Below, piece by piece: positions 1 to 11,147 of a DNA stretch of 64,000 bases. The notes beneath the pieces were generated by a model, which did not search any database, had not been told where the DNA came from, and was given only the letters and a program-made list of their open reading frames with translations. Position numbers and translations under genes: made by a program. Positions within the stretch are counted from its first letter, which is position 1. Each line of letters begins with the position of its first letter. Source of the DNA: Albifimbria verrucaria (lineage: Eukaryota > Ascomycota > Sordariomycetes > Hypocreales > Stachybotryaceae); NCBI GenBank assembly GCA_020081605.1, contig JAHREC010000030.1:248001-312000 (forward strand). The letters run 5' to 3'.

Positions 1-1416
1 ACCGCTCTATGAAGTGAATGGCATACAAGGCTAAATTGCCCAGTTTTGCTTAACAGATGCAGAAGTCCATTATCTGCAGTAGTGGTGAGCTTTCTGTGTC
101 TTCTCTTCGTAACAGCATAGTTGTAAATTGAAAGATGATGGCAATCAGTTTATTACCTTTCTGCCAATCAGCACGTAGTGCAGCTCCTAAGTAAGTTCTT
201 ATTTCTTCATGCAAGGTCCAGGCAACAACCCATTAAAAGCCATGTACATCACAAGTTTCACATTGCTTAGCCATACCACGGACTACCGAGTCCATCAACG
301 AGACCTGTTGAGTAAGTGACGAACACATTCTTGTAGTTCGATGATCTGGGCGATCATCGATCATCAAACTGCGAAGGCTGGCCCCTCCTGGCGGGATTTC
401 CGCACTATCAATTCCGACGTGGAAGTTTTATTTCACGACCAAGTACATATTGGAACCGCCGTGCCAGCGAGGGGCTTTCTGCCGGAGGCGCTTCAAGAAG
501 ATCTTGTCCTTGTTTGGCGATGCTCTCACGGAGCCAACCTAAGTTCCAAACGCCTTGCGGAACCAACCCAACGCACGGGATAGACCAACACGACTCAACC
601 ATCCTGTTAATTATCATTGGAAAGAATACCTATTAACCCTTCCAATCGGCCCAATTATGCGCTGCGCAAGAACAATTTTCCCATACGGTACCGTCCATAG
701 CCTAGCATACCATAGCGATGATCTCTTTATAATTGGTTGATTAATCCCTGATTATAACACTGCCCGTAAAGTAAAAAACAGTGGCTTAATTAAAAGATCC
801 AACTGAAAGAGAATAGCAGGATTGAACTAACAGGAGATGCCAAGGGCGATGTTAGCGACAAGCATCCCCAGGAAATGACACCTATTGTGTCATAAAATTT
901 GTCTTGGGGTAAGAGGGAGGAGAAGATATAAAAGTACGTGAACTTGCGAGTAATGTCGATTATGTGTCGATCCCATGCCTATTCACGCTCGTTCCTGTTG
1001 CGATGCCAGATGCATGGCACGGGCGAAATCCACCCATCCCAAGTACCGACAGATGGGCCGAGGCGATAGGTGCGGCTCTTTGACAACCGGCGAAACAGAA
1101 ACAACGGGAACCAAGTAAACTCTTGGAAATGGTTGTAGACGCACTTGTCCAGGGCGATTGGAGAGGCTCAAACTGGAATATACCGGTCTGTTGCCTCCGC
1201 TTGCTCACAATGGAATCCATCATGAGATTTCCAACCCGGGTATTGGTGGTGTAATAGACCTGTTCTTTTATTAATATTGCGATGGTTTGCATGCTAACTA
1301 TACCATGACACCAATTAACACTAAGAAACGGGTGAAGTAGGATTAATAGCTGGAGACATATGGGCAGGGCTGGGTTTCCAAAGCTCGAGTGCGTTCCCGA
1401 AGACACGATGGAAATG
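1..1416. other. Intergenic, no gene seen
   Basis: No open frame here has the codon pattern, intron signals or family motifs of a gene. The longest frames (341-583 plus, 960-1439 minus) are low-complexity readings without recognisable domains. The right end serves as promoter of the AA9 gene. Confidence 0.6.
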
Positions 1417-1426
1417 TTATATAAAG
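1417..1426 (+). promoter_or_regulatory. TATA box of AA9 gene
   Basis: The sequence TTATATAAAG lies about 100 bp before the AA9 start codon at 1525, followed by a purine-rich stretch. Position and sequence fit a strong core promoter. Confidence 0.55.
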
Positions 1427-1524
1427 AGGAGGCTATCATCTCAATTCTCCCTCATCAGACCATCTTATACTTCATTGAATGCATTAGTTCTACTACGAAC
1501 CGAACCGTTGATCGAAACAAGAAA

Positions 1525-2431
1525 ATGAAGGCTTTCTCCATTGTTGCCTTGGCAGGCCTCTTGCCGTCACTGGTCCAGGCACACTACCTCTGGCCTCAGC
1601 TTATTCTCAATGGCAAGGTTACGGCCCTTTTGAGTACGTACGCGAGCATGACAATGGTTTTATGCCCTCGTGGAGTGATGGAGCCTTCTTGAACAGCAAT
1701 GACCTCCGCTGCAACAAGGGCTCCATGAACCACCGTACTCAACCTAAGACAGCCCGTATTGTCGCTGGCCAGGATGTTGTTGGTTTTGCTACCAATGTTC
1801 AGTCCGAGATCCGGCACCCCGGACCGCTCCAGGTGAGTGCTTCGATATTAACTACATACACTCCCTTAGATAAGCTTCATGTCCTGAGGGAGCAAGAGTG
1901 ATATCACGCGGAACCAATTTCTTCTAACAAGATGAGCTCAGGTATACCTTTCCAAGGCACCAGGTGATGTCCGCGACTACGATGGCTCTGGTGACTGGTT
2001 CAAGGTTTGGCAACTCGGCTATAAGAATGGCTGGAACGGCAAAGATGACGGCTGGCTCTCATGGGGTCGCAAAGAGTTCCTGTTCAAGCTTCCTGCCGAA
2101 ATTCCAGCTGGGCAATACCTGATGCGTATTGAACACATCGCTACCCACCAGCCTTACAAAGGTCGCGAGTTCTTCCTACAAGTATGTGTTTTCCCTTCAA
2201 ATCATCCAAATTACACGATTACTGAGCTAAATGTCTTAGTGTGCACATATCGAAGTCGTCAGCAGCTATTCTGGTAAGGCACCTGGCCCTACCATCAAGC
2301 TTCCCGGTGGCTACAATCGCCAGGATGCCTTCTACCAGTACGACAGCTGGGCCAACCCTCAGCCAACTACCTGCCCTATGCCCGGTCCGGCCATGTGGCC
2401 CAACAACAACAATTTTAACAAGATTCTTTAA
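1525..2431 (+). CDS. AA9 lytic polysaccharide monooxygenase (one frameshift)
   Basis: Secreted copper enzyme that oxidatively cleaves cellulose or related glucans outside the cell. Exons are 1525-1832, 1942-2181 and 2240-2431, with GT-AG introns and a CTAAC branch site before the first acceptor. A signal peptide ends in VQA and leaves His1 (HYLWP), half of the histidine brace. The second brace His is in RHPGP (about residue 100), followed by YLSKAPGDV. The late block reads ATHQPYKGREFFLQC, where typical AA9 proteins have H...QFYxxC: Glu replaces Gln and Phe replaces the axial Tyr. There is no CBM1; the protein ends in NNNNFNKIL. One base is missing near 1625-1631 (gccctttt); restoring it gives 246 residues, normal for a single-domain AA9. 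Family assignment is firm; substrate is unknown. Confidence 0.88.
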
Positions 2432-3397
2432 ACATAAGGCTTCACTACGTAGTTTGTCTGTAATGGTATAGACATGGATGATGGTGACACTAGGTTGATG
2501 GGTGCGTTACGGCAGCTGCCATGTTTCTATTCTTGAGGATATGTTGGCTCAGGTCATTTGCATTATGATGGGTAGCGTTCATATTAGCTAAAAGCCTTAG
2601 CGCTTATAAGTGTTGTTGTTGACGAAGTATGAAGGTTGATATTGTGGACCTCCATTTTGCCTTGACGACTGCCTCATATCATCTAACTTCCTCGCCATAT
2701 TGTTAGCGACAATAATGCGAAGATTAAATATTCAAATAACACGTCAATGAACTTACAAGATTACGAAATATGTTAGCGTTCTACTGTCGCTGTGAGCAAA
2801 ATGGACAGGGATATACTCGTTGACAGCATCATTTCAATAAGAGCATCCCTAACACTAATTGTGGCTGTGCTTCTCTTTAGCAAAATGCACAATTTCACCT
2901 CCAGCATCTGGACAACTAGGCTTATGGTATTGCAACAGACTAAATGACTCAGTTCAATCTTCTAGTTTACGTGACTTTACTAGCTTGATCTTGATCAATT
3001 TAATATCGGAAAAGAGCTTCGTCAGCCATCGGCTTTTTACAAGGCGTAACTTGTGTGCTAATGGTTCTCCATTTCAGTGCTCTTTCCTGGTTGGTGTAAG
3101 ACATGAGTTGTTCCCACTTGCAACATATTCGTATTGCTCGTATGTCCAGCAAAACAAACAGTTGTGATTAGCATTCTCAATTCATCGTTGGCAGGCAGCC
3201 AAATTAAAGTCAATAGCCTGGGCTGAACTCATTTGGTCAATGCCACTCCGCCACGCTAAGGGTGACCTGGCGACTTCAGCTGAACATCTGGGGCGTTTCA
3301 TGGCTGCCTTGACGAGAGCTTTAAATCAGTGCCCACCATCCCAAGTTCATACTCTTCACAATTACTTTCTCTATCTACACGAATTCTGCTCTACGCT
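2432..3397. other. Intergenic, no gene seen
   Basis: AT-richer spacer between the AA9 and ADP-ribosylglycohydrolase genes. A TTTAAAT element at about 3320, some 75 bp before 3398, is a plausible core promoter for the latter. No coding frame is supported. Confidence 0.5.
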
Positions 3398-4726
3398 ATG
3401 AAATCTGCAATGTTATCCTCAAAAGCCACCGAGCAAATGGCTCGGGCTCACATGCACGATCGTGTCGTTGGCACTCTGGTCGGGTCGGCACTTGGTGATG
3501 CGATCGGGCTGTACACCGAATTTTTATCTGGCGAGGTTTCCAGACTGTCATATCCTTCAAAATCATTCACTCTACATCCTGCATCAGCTGCTACGCCTTT
3601 TCGAGCAGACGCTCATCGAGCTCCTCATATCCCTGGGGAGTGGACTGACGACACCGACCATGCAATGCTAATCCTGTTGTCCTACCTTCACAAGGATGGC
3701 AAGACATTAGACCCGCAAGACTTTGCTTATAGATTGCACATATGGGTGCAAATGGGGCTTAGGGCGTTGGATACGCTCCCACTTGGCCTGGGGCGGACCG
3801 TCGGCGCCATCTTGAGGAGCAAAGACTATCTCAGTAATCCAGAGGGCACCGCTAGGTCCCACTGGGTCGTATGCAACTACAAAGCGGCCCCAAATGGCAG
3901 TCTGATGAGAACGCATCCCTTGGGGTTGATGTGTCTGGATAAGACCGAGGAGGAAACCTTTCAAGTGGCCACCGACTATTCTCTAATGACACACGTTGAC
4001 CCGCGGTGTATCATCTCATGCGCCATTGGTACAGCACTTATTCGTGGTCTCGTGCTTGGAGAGATTAGCAAGGAAGTAGATATAGACGACCTCATTGACC
4101 GTGCTTGTCGATGGTGGCTCGGCTACCGAAAAGTGCAAATGGAAGACTCGTCGAGGCAAGATGAGCCGGATCTCGATATTGAAGAGCTGCGGTCCCACAC
4201 CAACGTCGAGGATATGAATGACTTGAACCTGGATGATGCCTACAAGATTGGTTACGTCTATAAAACACTTGGCTCTGGTATTCATGTGTTGCGTCTGGCT
4301 ATTCGAAGACTCGAACGAAACTCGCATGCACTGCAAATTCAAGTCAGCAGTTTCGAGTCCCTGATTACGGATTTAATCATGCGCGGTGGCGATGCTGACA
4401 CCAATGCCTGCTTTGCGGGTGCGCTTCTTGGCGCATACCTTGGCTACAAGGCTCTGCCTACACACTGGCGAGATGGACTTCTCCACGGCGAATGGCTGAT
4501 GCGGAAAGCAGAGGCTCTCAGTGTTCTTGTCGGCGTCCGCGACGGCACGTATAGCGGAGCCGAAGACAAGGATACAGCACCGGATGGCGGTCGAGGATTC
4601 CTTACCAACGCACAAATGGAGGAGAAATGTATGCTTTTGCAAGCAAGAATGGTCGAGTTCGATCAAGAACGGAAGAAGAAAGAAGCAAAACAAAAGAAAT
4701 CTGGAGGCTGGTTTAGTTGGGAGTAA
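3398..4726 (+). CDS. ADP-ribosylglycohydrolase (DraG/ARH family)
   Basis: Hydrolase that removes ADP-ribose from proteins or small molecules, using a binuclear Mg site. The 442-residue frame is one uninterrupted exon. Family signatures are GDAIG (about residues 33-37), WTDDTDH (82-88), which supplies metal-binding Asp/Thr, and GGDADTN followed by AGALLGA (about 329), the C-terminal metal motif. The tail is Lys-rich and ends in GGWFSWE. An upstream ATG at 3329 is in frame, but a TTTAAAT box sits only about 10 bp before it, so I prefer the ATG at 3398. It is one of the few genes here without a frameshift. Cellular target unknown. Confidence 0.85.
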   Translation: MKSAMLSSKATEQMARAHMHDRVVGTLVGSALGDAIGLYTEFLSGEVSRLSYPSKSFTLHPASAATPFRADAHRAPHIPGEWTDDTDHAMLILLSYLHKDGKTLDPQDFAYRLHIWVQMGLRALDTLPLGLGRTVGAILRSKDYLSNPEGTARSHWVVCNYKAAPNGSLMRTHPLGLMCLDKTEEETFQVATDYSLMTHVDPRCIISCAIGTALIRGLVLGEISKEVDIDDLIDRACRWWLGYRKVQMEDSSRQDEPDLDIEELRSHTNVEDMNDLNLDDAYKIGYVYKTLGSGIHVLRLAIRRLERNSHALQIQVSSFESLITDLIMRGGDADTNACFAGALLGAYLGYKALPTHWRDGLLHGEWLMRKAEALSVLVGVRDGTYSGAEDKDTAPDGGRGFLTNAQMEEKCMLLQARMVEFDQERKKKEAKQKKSGGWFSWE

Positions 4727-5088
4727 GATACTCAAGGAGCGCATTCATGTACAGTCGTGTTTCAATAGCCGAGGACAGGACCGTTGCGACAACCCCTGGT
4801 TTAAATGTTAAGTCGATCAAGTCATAGCAAAACAAATGGAGTTTCATCTGATCAGGACCCAAACAGTGTTCTTTCTACACTAATAAAAGGGCCAATACTA
4901 AAGAAAACATAGTTGTTCTCTAGGTTCATGCAGTCTTCTCTGTCCTGCTCATCATAACCTGGTGCACTTCGCGCTGGTAGTCATGCTAATGCATGAACTC
5001 CTTCCGAAGCAGTAACCCACAACAAAATGGTGATATCTCATACATCTCTAGGCCAGACACTTTCGCGTTTCTCGAAATCAACATATGC
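4727..5088. other. Convergent intergenic, 3' regions
   Basis: Between two convergent genes. It holds AATAAAAGG at about 4880, a possible polyadenylation signal for the plus-strand gene. Nothing else is seen. Confidence 0.4.
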
Positions 5089-6631
5089 CTAAAGTCCAAG
5101 GCCTTGGATGCGCGTGGCAGCAACCTGGTAGGCTGAATATGTGTCTCCAACCTCACATGGATCCTCGCCAAACTCTACCTTCTCCAAGCCCTGAGGTCTA
5201 TCCTTCTCAAGGGCCATCTTGCCCATTTGTGCCTGGCATCGGTAGCTCCCAAATCTGTACTCGACAATCGCCCGGTGGGGGCTCTAATGAGCTCCTGGAC
5301 TTCATCGATTTCGAAGAGAAACTTGCCGCGAAAATATTCAGTCAGAGCATTCTGGTTGACAAATTTGGGGTCTCCCGTGATGATCAATACACGCGATGCA
5401 TCCCCTGCGATGGAGTGCGCTTCTGTTTTAATCCGGTTATAGTCCACACGCACCCTGTAACCGCGAACGAGCAAGCCGTTCGTGTTCGAAGCATTCAACA
5501 AACTCTGGGCTGCATCTGGAGTGAAGAACACAAGCTTGGCGGCGGCAGTATGGTGTCGAATATGGTCAGCTTCGTTGATGTATGTGCACCAAACCCTGCC
5601 AATGTTGCGCACTGATGCCAGTAGTTCGTGAACGTCAACATTTGGTGGCAGGTTCGTCAACCATAAGCTACAGTTCTCTTCTGGGGACAGGTGCTCTGCA
5701 CTAGCATTACTATCTGTATGCATCCCGTGATATCGTACAGAGAACCTCTGTGCATGAGTGCTAGAGGTGCGTGATATGGTCGGGGATGTCGGGACTTGCT
5801 GTTGTTTGTCATTCGAAATGGCTTGCATGGGATGAAATCCTCGACGTCCGGGTATGCCGCTAAAGACTGAGGTAAGTGGTGACAACAACATCGTCGACGG
5901 ATTGGCCGAGCCCTGAGCAATGGGAGAGGGGACATAACGATCCAACCCCTTAGGTAAATCTTGAAGTCTACTTGGAGTTCCGAAGTGCGTATTGTAGAAC
6001 GATTCAGGTGTACTTTCAGTTGGTCCGGCCACAGACGAAGAACTCGTGCTGGGTGGGAGACTGAAGGCTTCGCTTCCAAGAAGTATTCTAGGGCCCTTTC
6101 TGACATTCTGTTGGTTAAGTAGCGGCTGTGAATGTGACTCAAAGCCACTAAAGCCGTCTCTAAGTGGCGTCAGAAGACCTGTCGGTGCTCTTACACAAGT
6201 AGGGCGCAGCTGAGGTCGAGGGTTTGGGGCGGTCTATATGGGTTGACAGAGCTGCTATACTGCATCAACCCAAGATTTGACTCGCTTGTCGAGGTTGGAA
6301 GCATCCCACTTGGTTGGCTTTCATTATGTAAAATGCTTTGAGAAGTTGCATCCTGTTGATAATAATTCCGGATAAGCGGACTGCTTTGGATGGGTCGTGC
6401 TGGAGAAGGCGATAATGGTGTAAAGGGCATTGGAGGTACCGCTGGAGACCCGTGAAGACTAGGAGTCAGGAACCCCGTTGACGGAATAGCGTCGATGCCC
6501 GGATATTGATTAGCTGGCGTCCTTGGACGAGGTGGGTTTCGCAAAGTAATCGGGTATATACGATTAACAGAGCCATCAGAGTCATGGCCCTTAGATGGGC
6601 AAGCATCTCCTCGCTGACCTCTCCAATCCAT
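5089..6631 (-). CDS. RRM-type RNA-binding protein (two frameshifts)
   Basis: Probable RNA-binding regulator. The start at 6631 begins MDWRGQRG. The first about 300 residues are Pro/Ser/Thr/Asn-rich and disordered. A first RRM fold begins near residue 318 (SLWLTNLPPNVDVHELL, later RGYRVRVDYN). A second RRM-like segment follows (SRVLIITGDP, EYFRGKFLFEIDEVQEL, VEYRFGSYRCQAQMGKMAL, VEFGEDPCEV). The protein ends IQGLGL-stop at 5089-5091. One base is missing at each of two G runs of the plus strand: 6226-6229, after which a stop is met at 6191, and 5277-5281, after which a false stop appears at 5175. Restoring both gives 514 residues in one exon. The layout resembles fungal RRM proteins with a long disordered N-terminus; RNA target unknown. 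Confidence 0.75.
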
Positions 6632-8681
6632 GATGGAGAAAGATGCCTTCTTGCGGGACCAGGACTGTTATTCCAGTGAATCGTAGGTGGAAGCAGCACC
6701 ATGTGGTGAGTGAAGAAGCAGGAGTTGGGCAGTCGGTAACGCAGTTTGGCAGCCGATGGGTCTGCTGGATGTGAAGATCATGAGGCGCAGAGGAGAGGAG
6801 TTTAAGACCTTCCAACAGTCTTTAGATATATTGCCTGAGGAATTAAGAGAACCGACTCGCTGGGAAGTGAAGCCACCTTTGAGGGAAAGCGTACATGTCT
6901 ACACCCGCCTCGCTGGGGCGGCTTCCGGATAGATCTGTCCGCAGGCAGAATGGTATGTAAGCAGCCGGACCACGTAGATCATATGAGAATTACGAGCGGC
7001 ATCTAGAAGATACACAACAGGTAAATGCTGCATCGACTGCAGGTATAAGCCACGAGCACTGACAAACATTGCCAGGAAGGTGTTGACGCGAATATGTTAA
7101 ACACTGGCGGACAGTCATATCATGTGAAAAATGAGCAATAGAAGCGTTCAACATCAGGTAACAGACGATATGCATATGTCCTCTTTTCAAAAAGTAGCGG
7201 TCAACTAGGTAGAGCAGTTCGTAACGGTTTACACGTACTTACTTGGAAATACGAGATGGCTGAGCGTGCCGCATCTGCACAATCTACATAATGTTGGACA
7301 GCTTTGGGCTCCACTCTACAAACAGAACATGTCGAAACGCGGGTATGCACATGTCGCAAGGCGTTCAAGGAGAGAAGCGTCCGTGTAAACAATTCGAGCT
7401 GGATTATTCCTGAACTGCGTGTCAAAGCATAACTGTTTGATCCAAGTCTCAAGTTGAGTCCGGCGCGAAGCTACCCTATACGTGGAGGATGAGGTATGGG
7501 TTGCATGGCGAGGCGTAGTTCAGGCCAGTACTGGGAATTAAACTTGAGATTTGGTTTTCTTACAGTAATTCGGATGCATTCACAGCCCTTGGGGTTCCGT
7601 AGGATCCATTCCATGTGTCTAGCCGCTGCCTACGTTGGTGACGTCGCATGACGCCCAAAGCCAGCTTACAGAAACCCCGGCCACGGGACAAGACGAGAAA
7701 TTACAGGGCAGACGGAAGGCCGCAGATGCACCACAGGAAACTCCTGAGACGGCAGATAAGCTCTATCCGTTTGAAATGGCGTTTGCTCAGCGTCAATATC
7801 ATAATGTCATATAGGTCGTCACGCCAAAACTACCCACTCTGTTGGTCAGAGAGCCGGCGCCGCTGTCATCTCATGAAGGGGAAAACATCTCTCAGCAGCT
7901 TCAACTATTAGAAGGATCAAAGTTTGGAACACGGCCCTCAGCATCCGAGCCGATCCCGAGTTTGTCTGATGTCAGGCAGGATAAGGGGCTGGACGGTTGG
8001 AGTGCGCTAGCGAATCAACGCTTTTGTCCCAACTTGGTTTCAGATGATTCGACGTCTCAAACAGCGACGGAAAAACTCATCTGGTGACGAAAGGCCGCAA
8101 TCGGTAATCGTGAAGAGCCCTTCCAGATAAAGTTGCCAAGCTCGGGCGCTCGCTAGCCACCTTTGGGGGCTCCAGAGCGCAGTGGAGCGCCGTTGCATGG
8201 CAAACCATGCCCATGCCCATGCCTATGCCCAAGGGAAGTCGTCAACTCAAACGCGGAGACGCATCAGAAGCCCCTGGTGTCAGCGTCGGATGCGCCGCGC
8301 CGATTGGCCGGCCCAAGGCTTGATCCCTGCTCAAACCCCCAGAGGCTAATCTGAAGCTTCAGACGTGTGATCCACAGCTTCACCTCTGCCGTTGCCGTGG
8401 CCGGCGACTAGCCCCAGGCAGAACCAAGCAAGCCGGGGCCAGGAGAACCCTTCGCTTGCGTGGCTGGTGACTTCTGCCATGGGACGAAAGGCATGGAAAC
8501 TCGGCGCATATGCGACGTTCGCTGACGCGTTGGGAGATCCGCTCAGATGAGGTAGCCCTGGGTTTCACCTGCAAGGGACGGCAAGGATTTCGCTGTTCTG
8601 GGACCACCCCCACGCTCGTCCGAACTCCAGAGAGCCTCATGGGTGGCCTTGTGAGTCTGGGCGTACGCTCACACGAGATGA
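6632..8681. other. Long intergenic, promoter regions
   Basis: About 2.3 kb between divergent genes, up to 8936. Short frames here have no family features. The part from about 7640 is GC-rich and contains a tandem-like stretch of cccatg/cctatg words near 8209-8230. It probably holds the upstream control region of the abundant secreted protein at 8937. No gene supported. Confidence 0.45.
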
Positions 8682-8689
8682 GTATATAG
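8682..8689 (+). promoter_or_regulatory. TATA box of secreted-protein gene
   Basis: GTATATAG lies about 250 bp before the ATG at 8937 and is followed by a long CT-rich leader (8700-8930, many TTC/TCTC words). This is a common arrangement for strongly expressed fungal genes. Confidence 0.45.
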
Positions 8690-8936
8690 TGCGTCCGTCT
8701 TCCTCGTGGCTTTGAGAACATCAGCAGGCTCTCTCGGTTTCATCTCAATCCCATTCATTCAACCACTGTGTGGTTTCTTGTTTCCATTCATTCACGAGTT
8801 CTGCGAACTCTTTTCATTCTTTGGTATCTCGATACCTTCTATTATACTTTTATTCTACACTCCTTCTCACTGCCTGGCCGGTCCTGTTGTTAGTGAACCC
8901 TCACTTTTTGATACCCAACCGAATCCTCTAGCAAAA

Positions 8937-10787
8937 ATGAAGTTCTCTTCCGCTACCATCCTTGCCGCCTCTTTAGGCATGGCTACTGCTTCTCCTGCTC
9001 GCCAGAACCGTCGCTTCGCTTTCCGCGATGGCGGTGTTCCCAACATCCACAAGCGACAGGTTCCTCAGGAGCACTCTCACGACTTCGTGCTCACCATCAC
9101 CCGCAACTTGCTCAACCTGAACAACCCCAAGGGAATCCAGGACCCCGTCTTCGGTCTTTTGGGTAACGCTGCCGCCGCCGAGGGTGCTGGTCAGGTCACC
9201 AACCTCGACTGTCTCAAGCAGGAGACTGCCGATCAGGCTTTCACCAACGCCAAGGAGGCCAAGGACATTGGTGGCATGGCTGCTGCCCTCCTGTTCCAAG
9301 CTATCGAGAGGAACACCGGCGGTGTCGGCGTCAAGAGCGTTCTCTGCACTGACAAGGCTGTCAACCCTGAGATTGCCGCCCTCACTCAGCACCAGGATGC
9401 TGCCTCCGATGATGCTGGCGCTCTGAACAAGGCCATCACCCTCGAGCTGGCCAAGCAGCTTGCTGCTATCGGTGCCGACCCCAACCTTGCCCTCCTCAGT
9501 GGCACCTTTGCCCCTGGCGATGTACGTGCTCCCTCTTATCCTCTTCCACAATTCCAAACTAACATTACCATAGAAAAACGACTCCACTGGTAAGGGCAAC
9601 TCTTGTGATGAGGAGGAGCCTGAGCTGGGCTGCATCTTCTCTCAGGGCTTGCTTGTCCTCGACGCCAGCCAGGAGGAGATTGCCGATGCTGTCAAGGATG
9701 TTGCCCAGACCTTCACTGGTACTGGTGGCCTCATCGCCTCCGAACTTGTCGACCTCAGCAAGTTCTCTACCGCCGTTGTCACTGGCACCGTTGACCTGGC
9801 TACCATTGTTAACGGCGCTGCTGGTGAGGCTGGTGCTGGAGCCACTCCCACCCCTGGTGTTACTCCTGCTCCTACTCCTGCTCCCAGCCAGGCTGAGTGC
9901 AGCGCTGTTGCTCCCCCTCCTCCTGCTTCCTCCTGCTCCGTTGTGACCACCACTATCATTACTGGCGCTGAGTCTACTCTCGTTACATCTATTACCCCTG
10001 TCGCCAGTGGTGCACCCAACCAGGAGGCCGATGCCGGTGCTGATGCCGGTGCTGATGCTGGAGCTGATGCTGGAGCTGGAGCTGCTGGTGGCAACCTTCA
10101 GCAGTTCACTGGCACCCTAGGAGGCCCTGCTCCCCTGTTGAATCTGGTGCTGGCAACCGCCCTTCTCTGTCAACGGCAACTCTTTCCCTGCTATCGGACC
10201 CGCCCTCGTCCGCTCATGCGATATCCAGAACAACCAGTGCTTCAACGCAGTCAACTCTGGCGAGCTGGACATTGAGACCTCTGAGTGCCAGCAACAGCTC
10301 GAGGCATGCAAGGCCGCCGGCAGCGGTAGCGCTCTTCGTCGTCGTCAGGCCGCCGGTGCTTTCGGCAGCTGCAGTGACCCTACCATTGTCTTCGCTACTG
10401 GTCTGGATGGTCGCAAGGAGGCTGCCTTCAAGCCTTCCAACGACGCCGACTTCAACCACGGCTCTGCCCAGAAGATCGGCATCATCGCCAGCTTCATCTG
10501 CCAGCGCCTCGCTGATTCTTGCAAGGCTGATGCCTCCGTCATTGCTGATTGCGCCAGCGCCCAGGCCGAAGCCGTCGCTGCCACTCAGGACCAGACTGCG
10601 GCGGATATCTTCAACGCCGGCCTGGTCGGAAGTGGTGCCAACAACGGCCCTGCCAAGGGTCCTGCTGAAGCTCCGCCAAGGGCCCTGCTAAGAACCCTGC
10701 CCAGGACCCTGCTGTGACCGCTCCCCGGCTGCTACTCCTACCGCTGCTGCAGGCGCCGTTGTCACCACTGTTACCGTGTGCAACTAG
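8937..10787 (+). CDS. Secreted Kex2-processed protein with conserved fungal C-terminal domain (four frameshifts)
   Basis: Function unknown; probably secreted or wall-associated. The ATG at 8937 follows GCAAAA. A signal peptide (about 18 residues, ending ATASP) is followed by the Kex2 site HKRQ. A helical domain with two Cys comes next (LDCLKQETADQAF ... SVLCTDKA), then a 52 bp intron (9522-9573), a second part of this domain, a Pro/Thr/Ala linker, and an Ala-Asp-Ala-Gly repeat (about 10025-10085). The C-terminal module (FSVNGNSF, RSCDIQNNQCFNAVNSG, CQQQLEAC) is seen in many fungal extracellular proteins, and a second basic site LRRRQ precedes FGSCSDPTIVF. A PAKGPA-type tail ends with VTVCN. 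Single bases are missing near 10132-10135, 10160-10162, 10673-10674 and 10723-10726, all C runs. Restoring all four gives exactly 601 codons. Confidence 0.75.
10025..10085 (+). repeat. Ala-Asp-Ala-Gly coding repeat
   Basis: A 12-bp period, gatgctggtgct with variations (gccggt, ggagct), encodes successive ADAG units between the linker and the C-terminal module of the secreted protein. The changes are at third codon positions, so the amino-acid repeat is being kept. Confidence 0.7.
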
Positions 10788-11039
10788 GAGAGTTTGTCTG
10801 AGGATGTTGTATACATAGGATATGCCGATAGAGGAGTTTAATGACAGTAATGACCATAGAAATAACAATTTCTTTACATACTACAGAATGACCCTTGTGT
10901 GTTTGGTAATTGAGTTCCTTGTAGCCTAGTATCCCTTCATTGCTTGTTGCTGGACATTATTCAATGTTGCGAGAATCGATTCGATGAACATTGTCTGAGC
11001 AATATGATAATTGATTGCCAATCCTTAGTCATCAATCTC

Positions 11040-11147
11040 GGGCGAATGGTTTAGTGGTATAATACTCCCTTAGCACTATCTGAACCAACTTGCTTGGTTA
11101 CAGTGGGTTTCTGGGAGTGGTCCAGGGTTCGATTCCCTGTTCGTCCA
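11040..11147 (+). tRNA. tRNA-Ala (AGC), intron-containing
   Basis: Acceptor strands GGGCGAA and TTCGTCC pair with a G3:U70 wobble, the alanine identity element, and the discriminator is A. The D arm is GTTTAGTGGTATAATAC, the anticodon stem CTCCC/GGGAG, and the T arm CAGGG-TTCGATT-CCCTG. Anticodon AGC is at 11072-11074. An intron of about 36 nt (11076-11111) starts one base after the anticodon, as in eukaryotic tRNA genes, and contains the hairpin AACCAA-cttgc-TTGGTT. The CCA end is not encoded. Confidence 0.9.

Noticed and set aside
8973..9635. 220-codon minus-strand frame opposite the secreted protein
   Set aside because: Antisense shadow of a strongly codon-biased gene, crossing its intron; Gly/Val/Leu-rich with no motif.
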